From Rhodospirillaceae bacterium (GTDB taxonomy: Bacteria > Pseudomonadota > Alphaproteobacteria > Rhodospirillales_A > Casp-alpha2), in assembly GCA_003488105.1 (NCBI GenBank), contig DNMS01000316.1:2822-20037 (forward strand): DNA of 17,216 bases, written 5' to 3'. Under the pieces are notes generated by a model. It made no database searches. It was given only the letters and a program-made list of their open reading frames with translations, and was not told where the DNA came from. The translations under genes were made by a program, and so were the position numbers. This document shows positions 6,470 through 15,293 of this stretch, piece after piece. Within the stretch, counting starts at the first letter, position 1. The number at the start of each line of letters is the position of its first letter.

Positions 6470-6808
6470 TCAGTCTTTTTCGGAGATGTGAATGTAGCCG
6501 CGTTCAATGGCGTGGGTCAGTTCCTCATAGGCCTTCTTGGCTTCTTCGTAAATGTCGCGGTATTTGCGCAGGTTGGTGATCTCGGCGTCGGAGGGGGCTT
6601 CGCCCTCGGCGACGTTGGAAATGTTGAATGAGGCCTGTAGGTAGCGGCCACGCAGATGGGCCACGGCGCGGGCGAAATTGATGACACGGGCCTCGTTGAT
6701 TTCGGGAATCATCGGGCCGATGATTTCGCGGTTGGCCTGGGAAATCAGTAATTCCGCCTTGCGCAGGAACTGCTGCTGACGGCGCAGGTCATCTTCGTAG
6801 GAACTCAT
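6470..6808 (-). CDS. Hypothetical small helical protein
   Basis: A 112-residue soluble protein I do not recognise. It is mainly charged and predicted by eye to be almost all alpha-helical: helix 3-30, a break at GPMIP (31-35), helix 36-60 and a long helix from about 74 to 103, with a YIHISEKD tail. There is no signal peptide, membrane segment or cysteine. The composition matches the neighbouring genes, so it is probably native. The start at 6808 has a weak AGAGAG site about 7 bases upstream. It is preceded by 195 bases with no clear gene and by a micro-ORF, and is followed closely by the hydrolase gene. Confidence 0.65.
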   Translation of the reverse strand: MSSYEDDLRRQQQFLRKAELLISQANREIIGPMIPEINEARVINFARAVAHLRGRYLQASFNISNVAEGEAPSDAEITNLRKYRDIYEEAKKAYEELTHAIERGYIHISEKD

Positions 6809-7003
6809 GGCGTGCTCTCTGAGTGTTGGGCCTGTTGGGAATTTTTAGCGGAAAGGCGGGGGAATGTCTGCATCGACGGGCGATACGATGATGGTCCCGC
6901 GATGGACCCACTGGTCCGGTTGGCGTCAGCGATGAAGCGGCGCGACGAAATTGGTTAAAGCGCAACCCGGACGCGGAAGGTCCGGAAAGGACGGGCCCCT
7001 GAC
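6809..7003. other. Intergenic stretch with no recognisable gene
   Basis: About 195 bases between the micro-ORF and the helical-protein gene. The only structure I see is a 6-bp inverted repeat, CCGGAC (6967-6972) with GTCCGG (6980-6985). A 123-codon open frame covers this stretch on the minus strand, but it is Arg/Pro-rich with no plausible start site and looks spurious. Confidence 0.5.
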
Positions 7004-7078
7004 TCAGTCGGTCGGGTGGGGGCCTTCCAACGGATGATCGTTTTCGCGGGGGGCTTGCATGTGCTGGGCCTGTTTCAT
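7004..7078 (-). CDS. Possible 24-residue micro-ORF
   Basis: A very short frame starting MKQAQHMQAPRENDH and ending PHPTD. Its ATG (7078) is preceded by GGGAGAAG, a strong Shine-Dalgarno with GGAG 7 bases from the start. It is hydrophilic, has no signal or membrane segment, and resembles nothing I know. It lies downstream of a terminator-like hairpin and upstream of the helical-protein gene, so it could be a leader peptide, a small protein, or chance. Confidence 0.3.
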   Translation of the reverse strand: MKQAQHMQAPRENDHPLEGPHPTD

Positions 7079-7098
7079 CTGTCTTCTCCCGATGAACG

Positions 7099-7129
7099 AA
7101 AAACCCGGGCCAGGGGAGCAATCCCTGGC
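7099..7129 (-). terminator. Intrinsic-terminator-like hairpin
   Basis: On the minus strand the stem GCCAGGG/CCCTGGC (7123-7129 with 7109-7115, 7-base loop) is followed by CCGGG and then five Ts (7099-7103). The T-run is a few bases further from the stem than usual. It could end the small transcript or read-through from the dioxygenase gene. Confidence 0.45.
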
Positions 7130-7209
7130 GCCGATGCCTCGTCCGACGTCTCCGCCACACAAGGCGTTTCCACCTTCTGGTAGCGTAGCAACAATACCAT
7201 AACGAATCG
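7099..7209 (-). ncRNA. Candidate small RNA or structured leader
   Basis: From the predicted start near 7209 to the T-run at 7099-7103, a minus-strand transcript of about 110 nt would fold into successive hairpins: a 5-bp stem (7170-7174 with 7179-7183, loop AGAA in the RNA), a 4-bp stem (7153-7156 with 7163-7166) and a 7-bp terminator-like stem (7109-7115 with 7123-7129). The promoter is good and no long coding frame starts inside. It does not match an RNA family I recognise. It could equally be the 5' leader of the micro-ORF and helical-protein gene, with the terminator acting as an attenuator. Confidence 0.35.
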
Positions 7210-7212
7210 TTA
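7200..7212. promoter_or_regulatory. Palindromic operator-like site at the promoter start
   Basis: TAACGA-A-TCGTTA is a perfect 6-bp palindrome with one central base. It sits where the transcript from the 7216-7244 promoter should begin, a classical position for a repressor. The cognate regulator is not identifiable. Confidence 0.4.
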
Positions 7213-7215
7213 AAT

Positions 7216-7244
7216 TCGATAATAAAATTCCGATATTATGTCAA
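7216..7244 (-). promoter_or_regulatory. Sigma70-type promoter
   Basis: On the minus strand a perfect TTGACA (7239-7244) is followed after 17 bases by TATCGA (7216-7221). The -35 is consensus and the -10 is moderate, in an AT-rich island that stands out against the GC-rich background. It lies just downstream of the dioxygenase stop codon (7256) and points toward the small-RNA/micro-ORF region. Confidence 0.5.
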
Positions 7245-7255
7245 CGGAAGAAATT

Positions 7256-8281
7256 TTATATCGCGATGCGGTGCGTCGTTTCGAACAGGGGGCCGAATTC
7301 CCGGGTTTCCGCAAAGGCCGGCGGCAAGGCGAGGCCGTCTTCGATGCCGAGCCACAGGCGCAGCATGTGCCGCTTTTCGCCGGATGCCGGTTCCGGGTCC
7401 GTGAAGGCGGTGCGGGCGTGCAGGGTGGTGAAGTTGTTGCCGACCACCATGTCGCCCGGCGACATTTCGAACGACAGATGGAAATTGGGGTCGTCGCAAA
7501 GCGCGTCCAAAAGGTCCATGGCCTCGATCTGGGCATCGGTCAGTCGGGGAATTTCGTCGGACCGCTGGGCCAGGTCGATGTAATGGCGTTTGTACATGAC
7601 GAACCAATGTCCGCCGTGGAACTGGAAGATCGGCAGGGCCTGATACCAGGGCCGTCCCGGGAGGGCCTGGCCGCGGGCGTCGAAATAGAACGGTTCGGTC
7701 AACACCTTGGCCAGGTCGGGCCGACGGCGGAGGATTTCGTTGAACACGGTATGGGCGCTGACGATCAGGGACTTCCCGCCACCCGTTGACTGACGCCGGC
7801 ACAACAGGGCGAAGATGTCGCCGCCATCGTTGTGGAAGGGTTGCGCCTCGTTGGTTTGATAGGTGCGCACGTCGGCCTGTTTTTGCAGGTTGGCACCGGT
7901 GTCGCGAACGTCGTGCAGCAGGGTTTGGCGGGCATCCTGGATCTGCGGAATGCCCAGATACTGGCCCATGCCCCAGATCATCCGCCTGGCCTGTTCCTCG
8001 TCCAAATTCCCCAGTCCCGTGCGCAGCAGGAAGAACCCGGTGCCGAAGGCGGCCTCGCGGCGCAGGGCGGCCAGGTTCTTTGCAAAGGCGCCAACGGGAA
8101 AATCATCGGCGGTCATCGTCAGGGGATCGCAGCCGGCGCTGGCGTCAAGTGCGCCCATGATGGCGGCGCGGTCCGCGTCGGATATTTCGACGATCCAGGA
8201 ACGAGATCCGGCCAGCTGTGGGCCGGTCCAGCATGAGGCGCCTTGGGCGGGTTGCAGATTGTCGTTGGTCGTGGTGGGCAT
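7256..8281 (-). CDS. TauD/TfdA-family Fe(II)/2-oxoglutarate dioxygenase
   Basis: A 341-residue non-heme iron dioxygenase that couples decarboxylation of 2-oxoglutarate to oxidation of a substrate. The facial triad is H150 and D152 (FHNDGGD) with H288 (TLHARTAF), and R308 (HMLRLWLG) is placed to bind 2-oxoglutarate. It has the TauD-like order: N-terminal fold 25-110, HxD at 150-152, and a C-terminal barrel. It is not TauD itself. The length and the QTNEAQPFHNDGGD stretch fit the broader TfdA/gamma-butyrobetaine-type group, and the substrate is unknown. The start at 8281 has a GAGAGGAA ribosome-binding site 3-5 bases upstream. It is 36 bases downstream of rsmB, with a palindromic operator-like site in that gap, suggesting separate, inducible control. 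Confidence 0.88.
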   Translation of the reverse strand: MPTTTNDNLQPAQGASCWTGPQLAGSRSWIVEISDADRAAIMGALDASAGCDPLTMTADDFPVGAFAKNLAALRREAAFGTGFFLLRTGLGNLDEEQARRMIWGMGQYLGIPQIQDARQTLLHDVRDTGANLQKQADVRTYQTNEAQPFHNDGGDIFALLCRRQSTGGGKSLIVSAHTVFNEILRRRPDLAKVLTEPFYFDARGQALPGRPWYQALPIFQFHGGHWFVMYKRHYIDLAQRSDEIPRLTDAQIEAMDLLDALCDDPNFHLSFEMSPGDMVVGNNFTTLHARTAFTDPEPASGEKRHMLRLWLGIEDGLALPPAFAETREFGPLFETTHRIAI

Positions 8282-8305
8282 GGCTTCCTCTCCGGCAGAC
8301 TAATT

Positions 8306-8315
8306 TTGTATACAA
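8306..8315. promoter_or_regulatory. TTGTATACAA palindrome, GntR-type operator candidate
   Basis: A perfect 10-bp palindrome 24 bases before the dioxygenase start and 2 bases from the rsmB stop. It resembles operators bound by GntR-family (FadR/FCD-type) regulators of catabolic genes. The minus-strand TATACA within it could serve as a -10 element, so binding would block transcription. No GntR gene is visible in the window. Confidence 0.45.
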
Positions 8316-8317
8316 TG

Positions 8318-9661
8318 TTAATCTGATTTTTCCAGAACTGCGCAGAAAAATCCATCGGTTCCCGTCGACGCTGGTGACAGGCGCAAAAAATCGCCTTCGT
8401 TGGGCGGCGGCCCGCCGACGGTTTCCGTCCAGACTTCGGCCAGCGGCAGGACTTGGAAACCGGGGACCTCGGCCATGAACCAGTCGATCTGTTCCTCGTT
8501 CTCCTCGCGCAACAAAGAGCAGGTGGCGTAGACCAGCCGGCCCTTGGGCGCCACCAGGGACGCCGCCTGGACCATGATCAGGCGCTGCATTTCGATCAAG
8601 TGTTCCAGGTCGTCAGGGCGAAACCGCCATTTGGCGTCCAGGTTGCGCCGCCAAGCCCCCGTGCCCGTGCAGGGCACATCGGCCAGCACCCGGTCGGCCA
8701 TTTCGTGGTTGGCCTTGACCCAGCTGTCATCGCGCGCCGAGACGACCTGTCGGCGCACCATGTCGGCACCGGCGCGTTTCAGGCGCGGCGCCATGCGGTC
8801 CATGCGATAGCGCGACACGTCGCAGGCGATCAGGCGGCCGCGCGGTGCGCCGTCCTCAATCCCCTTGTCGCCGCCGGGCCCAAGCGCCGCCGCCATGGCC
8901 AGGGTCTTGCCGCCGGCCCCGGCGCAATAATCGATGACGGTCATGCCCGGGCGCACACCGCACAGCAGGGCGATAAGCTGCGAGCCTTCGTCCTGAACCT
9001 CGAACAGGCCGCGCTTGAAGGCATGGGTGCCACCCAGCCGGGCGCGCGATTGCAGCCGCAGGCCCAGCGGCGACAGCGGTGTCGGCTCGACCTCGATGCC
9101 GTCGCCGGTCAATGCGCTCTGCACCTGTTCCCGGGTCGCCTTCAGGGTGTTGACGCGGAGGTCCACGGACGCGGTCTGGCTTAGCGCCTGAAGTTCCGTT
9201 TCCAGCCGCCGCCCGAAGATGGCGCGCAGGGAGGGGCCCATCCAGGAGGGATATTCAAGGCGCACCCAGTCGGGCATGTCGATGTGCATGGGCGGACGTC
9301 CGTAAAGGGATTCCGCCAACTCCTGTTCCCGGTTGTTGAGGGTCGGCGGGCAATGGCGGGTGCCCGAAAACAGCCGCGCCAATTCGTCCGGCGAGACCCG
9401 CTCGTAGACCGCCATCTGGGCCAGGACGCGGGTGCGTGGCGTTGAATCAAGTGCCACGCCCGTGCGCTGAATCCACCAGTCCAGACGCGCGCGATGGCGC
9501 AGGTTTTCGTAGACGCGGTGTGTCACGGTGCGGCGGTCGCCGGACCCGGCATAGCGGAGGGTGCGGAAATAGGCGTCGATGACGGCGCTGGCATCCTGTG
9601 CCTCGGCGGCGATCTGCGCCAACAGTTCAATGCAGGCTTGTACGCGGGCGCCCGGCGTCAT
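8318..9661 (-). CDS. rsmB: RsmB-like 16S rRNA cytosine-C5 methyltransferase
   Basis: A 447-residue RsmB/NOP-family enzyme expected to methylate C967 of 16S rRNA using S-adenosylmethionine. An N-terminal NusB-like helical region (about 1-125) precedes the linker VDLRVNTLK (166-174). The catalytic domain has the SAM-binding motif DYCAGAGGKT (244-253), motif IV ADVPCTGTG (327-335) with C331, and motif VI YATCSLLREENE (378-389) with the catalytic C381. Length is normal for the family. The ATG at 9661 is preceded by an AGGGAG ribosome-binding site; the much longer upstream frame (to 9937) is low-complexity and would cross the divergent promoter region. It is transcribed away from the membrane-channel cluster. 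Related NOP-family enzymes modify other cytosines, so the exact target is inferred. Confidence 0.88.
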   Translation of the reverse strand: MTPGARVQACIELLAQIAAEAQDASAVIDAYFRTLRYAGSGDRRTVTHRVYENLRHRARLDWWIQRTGVALDSTPRTRVLAQMAVYERVSPDELARLFSGTRHCPPTLNNREQELAESLYGRPPMHIDMPDWVRLEYPSWMGPSLRAIFGRRLETELQALSQTASVDLRVNTLKATREQVQSALTGDGIEVEPTPLSPLGLRLQSRARLGGTHAFKRGLFEVQDEGSQLIALLCGVRPGMTVIDYCAGAGGKTLAMAAALGPGGDKGIEDGAPRGRLIACDVSRYRMDRMAPRLKRAGADMVRRQVVSARDDSWVKANHEMADRVLADVPCTGTGAWRRNLDAKWRFRPDDLEHLIEMQRLIMVQAASLVAPKGRLVYATCSLLREENEEQIDWFMAEVPGFQVLPLAEVWTETVGGPPPNEGDFLRLSPASTGTDGFFCAVLEKSD

Positions 9662-9832
9662 GGATCGCGCTCCCTGGTGTTGCTGGATTGTTGAAGTGTT
9701 CTTCTTTGCGCCAGAGATTACCCGCCGGCCCGCCCGGGGGCCAAGGATTTCCGTCGGGGACGGGAAGGGACACGGGGGATCGCAATTACGTGAGTCGCGT
9801 TTGAAATCGCGATCAGGGCGGGAAGATCGTGG

Positions 9833-9838
9833 TATAAG
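9833..9838 (+). promoter_or_regulatory. Possible -10 box for the membrane-channel cluster
   Basis: TATAAG lies about 60 bases before the proposed GTG start. No -35 of good quality is found 16-18 bases upstream; the nearest TTGAAA (9801-9806) is 26 bases away. A bulged inverted repeat, TCGCG (9795-9799) and CGCGA (9808-9812), lies just upstream and may bind a regulator. Low confidence. Confidence 0.25.
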
Positions 9839-9850
9839 GGCGGCGTTCCC

Positions 9851-9870
9851 GGGTGCGGACGCCCGCACCC
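9851..9870 (+). promoter_or_regulatory. Leader hairpin before the channel-gene ribosome-binding site
   Basis: A perfect 8-bp hairpin, GGGTGCGG (9851-9858) and CCGCACCC (9863-9870) with a 4-base loop, ends 6 bases before the AGGGGAG ribosome-binding site (9877-9883). It would form in the 5' untranslated leader and could tune translation or mRNA stability. Confidence 0.5.
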
Positions 9871-9893
9871 CGATGCAGGGGAGTGGCCTGACG

Positions 9894-10541
9894 GTGTTGT
9901 ACCGATATCTGCTTGTCGCGCATTTCCTTTTGGTCAACGTGGTCGCCCTCGGTTTTGTCGGGGCCGCCTATCTTCAGGGTTGGCTCGATCCCATCATCGA
10001 CGCTCCGCTCCTCGAACTGACCGGCGTGATCTGCGCCGTGTTCGCTTACGGCACGGCGCTGGCGGCGTGGAAGGTGTGGCAGACCGGCCGCCAGGCCGTT
10101 GAGGTCGGGGACGGCCGTCCGTCGGCCGGGTCTCCGGCCGCGGCCTATATGGCGGCCCTTGCCGCCGGCGATGATCGGGAGGCCGACCGCGCGGCGCAGA
10201 TCCTGCGCCTGACCTTGTCCAACCGCATCGTTGTGGTCCGCCATATCGCCAATGCACTGGTCCTGCTGGGCCTGATCGGTACGGTCATCGGCTTCATCAT
10301 CGCGCTGTCGGGGGTCGACCCGGCGGCGGCGTCCGACGCCAACAAAGTCGGGGCCATGGTCGCGACCCTGATCAGCGGCATGTCGGTGGCGCTCAACACC
10401 ACGTTGGTCGGCTCGATCCTCTATGTCTGGCTCATCGTCAATCACCGCATCCTGACCACGGGCACGGTGCGGCTGCTGACCGCCGTCCTGCAGGCCCCCT
10501 CGGCCGCTGACGGCACCCGCCGTCGCCAGGCCGCGGAGTAA
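9894..10541 (+). CDS. MotA/TolQ/ExbB-type proton channel subunit
   Basis: A 215-residue inner-membrane protein. Hydrophobic segments lie at about 4-29, 41-60, 118-140 and 158-183. The last two carry the channel signatures: LLGLIGTVIGFIIALSG (124-140) with T130, and MSVALNTTLVGS (163-174) with T170, which align by eye with the pore threonines of ExbB/TolQ. The cytoplasmic loop (about 61-115) is much shorter than in TolQ. A GTG start at 9894 is preferred because AGGGGAG lies 10 bases upstream; an in-frame ATG at 9873 has no ribosome-binding site. The family's proteins form a pentameric proton-conducting stator with a single-span partner, and the next gene encodes a plausible one. Family assignment is strong. 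The process it powers is unknown. Confidence 0.83.
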   Translation: MLYRYLLVAHFLLVNVVALGFVGAAYLQGWLDPIIDAPLLELTGVICAVFAYGTALAAWKVWQTGRQAVEVGDGRPSAGSPAAAYMAALAAGDDREADRAAQILRLTLSNRIVVVRHIANALVLLGLIGTVIGFIIALSGVDPAAASDANKVGAMVATLISGMSVALNTTLVGSILYVWLIVNHRILTTGTVRLLTAVLQAPSAADGTRRRQAAE

Positions 10542-10575
10542 GGACGGAAAGGCAGCAAGGAAACGCGCGGGCGCC

Positions 10576-11178
10576 ATGGAAGAGCTCGACACTTTTGATG
10601 ACGAAGATACCGCCGGGACCGTTTTCCGGGATGTCATTCTGCTGGCCCTGATCGGCTTCGTCGCCATGGTGGTGATGCTGCTGCCGCATTTGCAGCCCCC
10701 CCAGGAACAGCGGGAAGAGGCCAAGGCGCCGGGCAACGTGATGGTCGAAATGCATTGGCCCAACGACATGCCCTATGACGTCGACCTATGGGTCAAGGCG
10801 CCGAACGAACTGCCCGTCGGGTTCTGGAACCAGAGCGGCCTGACCTTCAATCTGTTGCGCGACGACCTGGGGATCGAAGGCGACGCCACGGACCGCAATT
10901 ACGAAATGACCTACAGCCGCGGTGTCCCCGCCGGGGAATACGTGGTCAACGTTCATATGTACGGTCCGCTGCCCAGGGGAATGACGGTGCCGGTGCGGGT
11001 GGTGGTCAGCGTCAAGCGGCCGTTGGAAGAAGCCGAACAGATCGCCGCCACGACGGTCGAATTGCGCAGCAAGAACCAGGAGGAAACGGCGTTCCGCTTT
11101 CGCCTGGATGGCGAGGGACACTTGGTCGAAGGCAGCGTCAGCAAGCTGCGCAAGCCCCTGATTACCGAATTGCACTGA
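10576..11178 (+). CDS. ExbD/TolR-like single-span protein with an unusual periplasmic domain
   Basis: A 200-residue protein with an acidic cytoplasmic N-terminus (1-16), one membrane helix (about 19-39) and a periplasmic domain. The sequence FRDVILLALIGFVAMVVMLL (17-36) matches the ExbD pattern FIDVMLVLLIIFMV with D19 at the position of the essential proton-carrying aspartate. The periplasmic part is not the usual TolR/ExbD or OmpA-like domain. It contains WPNDMPYDVDLWVKAPN (61-77), NQSG (85-88) and VPAGEYVVNVHMYG (117-130), a beta-rich layout that recalls DUF2135/YfaP-like, possibly Ca-binding, domains. The ribosome-binding site AAGGA lies rather far upstream (14 bases). The gene follows the channel subunit by 34 bases. 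The role as its partner is inferred from topology, D19 and position. Confidence 0.65.
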   Translation: MEELDTFDDEDTAGTVFRDVILLALIGFVAMVVMLLPHLQPPQEQREEAKAPGNVMVEMHWPNDMPYDVDLWVKAPNELPVGFWNQSGLTFNLLRDDLGIEGDATDRNYEMTYSRGVPAGEYVVNVHMYGPLPRGMTVPVRVVVSVKRPLEEAEQIAATTVELRSKNQEETAFRFRLDGEGHLVEGSVSKLRKPLITELH

Positions 11179-11200
11179 GCCCCAGGCAAGGAAACCGGCC

Positions 11201-11719
11201 ATGGACATCATCTATTACATCTTCACGGCGATGACCCTGACGGCCTTCGTCCTGGGGGCGCTCGCCGTATGGGCGCCGCGCCGGACCTGGGTGCGCTTCG
11301 TCGCCGTCGCCGCCGTTTCGCTGTTCCTACCGCTGGCCTATGTCCAGTTGATGGAGCTTTTGTCGCGGCCCAAACCCATGGAATACGCCTGGTACGAACG
11401 GACGCGGGATAAGGCCGTCGTGCTCGGCGTCGATTTCGACGAGGGTCAGGCCATCTATCTATGGCTTCGACTGCCTGAGGAGGTCGCCCCTCGGTACTAT
11501 TCGATTCCGTGGAATCCGCGCTTCGCCGAACAGTTGCAGGACGGGCTGGAAGACGCCGTCCGGCGCAATTCGGTCCTGATTATCACCAACCCGTTTTCCA
11601 GGCAGGGGCCGGAAGACCTGGGCGACCTCAACGTGGAAATTCAGCCGCCGCCGCAACCGCCCCTGAAGGCACCGCAGGTGCCGCCGCGTATCATCGACCC
11701 CCGGGAATTCAAGATTTGA
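11201..11719 (+). CDS. Hypothetical two-span membrane protein of the channel cluster
   Basis: A 172-residue protein that I do not recognise. Two hydrophobic helices (about 4-24 and 32-52) are joined by the basic loop APRRTWVR (25-32), which by the positive-inside rule puts the loop in the cytoplasm and both ends in the periplasm. A soluble domain of about 100 residues follows, with VVLGVDFDEGQAIYLWLRLP (73-92) and a YYSIPWNP turn (99-106). The tail is proline-rich, with the segment from about 149 to 162 alternating Pro and charged or polar residues and ending IIDPREFKI. An AAGGAAA ribosome-binding site lies 8 bases before the ATG, 22 bases after the ExbD-like gene, so the two are surely co-transcribed. 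The function is unknown. Confidence 0.65.
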   Translation: MDIIYYIFTAMTLTAFVLGALAVWAPRRTWVRFVAVAAVSLFLPLAYVQLMELLSRPKPMEYAWYERTRDKAVVLGVDFDEGQAIYLWLRLPEEVAPRYYSIPWNPRFAEQLQDGLEDAVRRNSVLIITNPFSRQGPEDLGDLNVEIQPPPQPPLKAPQVPPRIIDPREFKI

Positions 11720-11830
11720 GGAACTGCGAATAACGTAAGTCGATTCAAGGCACTATACCTAAGGCATAGGGGGCTTTGGCCGGCTTTTGCGCGATAATGC
11801 GCGCCCCTGTCAGTTGCAAAGGAGCACATC

Positions 11831-12313
11831 ATGGCTGACAAAGAATCTGGCGATCTGGACGAACCCGTTCCCGAGCCCATCGACGACGAGATCCGCGCGG
11901 AGCTCTCCCTGATCTATACCAAGGCCAACGATGCCTTGCTGTTCGTCAAGGCACAGCAGTGGTGGACCGTGGGCTCGACCCTGGCGGTCTTCATGGGGCT
12001 GTTCGTGATCGCCAAGCTGGTCGGGGCCAAGGCGGGATATGTCAGCGCGCTGACCGGCCTGATCATTCTCATGACCTGTGCCTGTGTCTTCATGCTGGTG
12101 ATCTATCAATTCTGGCAACACAACGAGCTTGCGCGCATTCAGGCCGTGGCCAGCCACTTCAGCGCCACGTTCCAGAAAATCCATGCAATCAAGTCATCAG
12201 CGGAAGGAAACTTCCACCGCTATACGTTGTTGGCGTTCATGATCGCCCTGGTGATCCTGGGGGCGATCATCACTTATATGGGTTTGGACCAACTGCCGCG
12301 CTGGCCGCGCTAG
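11831..12313 (+). CDS. Hypothetical three-span membrane protein of the channel cluster
   Basis: A 160-residue protein that I do not recognise. The acidic N-terminus (1-25, with repeated Glu and Pro) is followed by three hydrophobic helices at about 44-64, 71-95 and 131-150. A cytoplasmic-looking helical loop of about 35 residues (96-130) carries QHNELARIQAVASHFSATFQ. It ends with a short basic tail. The AAAGGAG ribosome-binding site 6 bases before the ATG is close to ideal. It lies 111 bases after the two-span gene, so it may have its own promoter as well as read-through. It converges on the flavoprotein gene with a gap of only 7 bases. Its place in the cluster is inferred from orientation and spacing only. 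Confidence 0.65.
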   Translation: MADKESGDLDEPVPEPIDDEIRAELSLIYTKANDALLFVKAQQWWTVGSTLAVFMGLFVIAKLVGAKAGYVSALTGLIILMTCACVFMLVIYQFWQHNELARIQAVASHFSATFQKIHAIKSSAEGNFHRYTLLAFMIALVILGAIITYMGLDQLPRWPR

Positions 12314-12320
12314 GGAAGGC

Positions 12321-12932
12321 TCAGTAGAGCACTTTCTTGTAGCGTTCTACCGCTTCTTCGGTGGTTTCATCGGCGATGTTCTGGTCGCCGGTCTGGGCGC
12401 GCATCATCTCCGCCGCGGTCGGCAGGGCGTCGCGCGGAACGCGGGCTTCCGGGTCCCACAGGCGGGAGCGCATCAACGCCTTGGCGCAATGCATGAAGGC
12501 TTCCTGCACCGTGACCACCAGGCAGCTTTTGGGCAGCTTGCCGGAAACCTCGAACTTGGCGAGCAGATCCGCATCGTCGCGAATCTCGCCCGTACCGTTG
12601 ATGCGGAAGGTCTCGTTGATGCCGGGGATCAGGAAGATCAGGCCGACGGCCGGGTTGGCCAGGATGTTCGCGTAGCCGTCGAGACGGTTGTTGCCGGGGC
12701 GGTCGGGAATGGCGACGGTCACGTCGTCGAGAACCTGAATGAAGCCAGGCAGGTCGCCCTTCGGCGACACGTCGGCACCGCCGGGGCCCTGGGTCGCGAT
12801 TACCACGAAGGGGCACAGCGAGATGAACCGCCGGGAATTCTCTTCCAGCCGATGGAAGACCTTGGTCACCGCGCGGCCCTTGGGTTCGGCATAGAGTTCA
12901 CGCAGTTGCTGTTCAGATTCGATGCGCGCCAT
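12321..12932 (-). CDS. PPOX-class FMN-binding flavoprotein (pyridoxamine-phosphate-oxidase-like)
   Basis: A 203-residue protein with the split-barrel flavin-binding fold. The stretches FVVIATQGPGGADVSPKGD (42-60), IPDRPGNNRLDGYANILANP (75-94), VGLIFLIPGINETFRINGTG (96-115) and SCLVVTVQEAFMHCAKAL (136-153) fit the DR_2398-type PPOX group as I remember it. The DRPGNNR segment would touch the FMN phosphate. It is unlikely to be true PdxH, because it is shorter and lacks the usual PdxH C-terminus. The start at 12932 is preceded by GAGGA; the longer frame (12995) overlaps guaB. It lies 13 bases after guaB and is probably co-transcribed. The substrate is unknown. Confidence 0.82.
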   Translation of the reverse strand: MARIESEQQLRELYAEPKGRAVTKVFHRLEENSRRFISLCPFVVIATQGPGGADVSPKGDLPGFIQVLDDVTVAIPDRPGNNRLDGYANILANPAVGLIFLIPGINETFRINGTGEIRDDADLLAKFEVSGKLPKSCLVVTVQEAFMHCAKALMRSRLWDPEARVPRDALPTAAEMMRAQTGDQNIADETTEEAVERYKKVLY

Positions 12933-12945
12933 GGGGGCTGTCCTC

Positions 12946-15289
<2,344 letters not shown>

Positions 15290-15293
<4 letters not shown>

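Noticed and set aside
6789..7160. A 123-codon minus-strand open frame in the gap before the helical-protein gene
   Set aside because: Arg/Pro-rich composition, overlaps the next gene, no ribosome-binding site, and conflicts with the promoter-hairpin-micro-ORF layout.
7099..7209. Signal-recognition-particle 4.5S RNA, 6S RNA or a known riboswitch
   Set aside because: The SRP apical GGAAGCAGCC motif, a 6S-like large bubble, and any riboswitch core I know are absent.
9801..9838. TTGAAA with TATAAG as a promoter for the channel cluster
   Set aside because: Spacing of 26 bases is too long for sigma70, so only the -10 is kept at low confidence.
9661..9937. Longer rsmB start at 9937
   Set aside because: The extra 92 residues are low-complexity and cross the intergenic region; a clear AGGGAG precedes the ATG at 9661.
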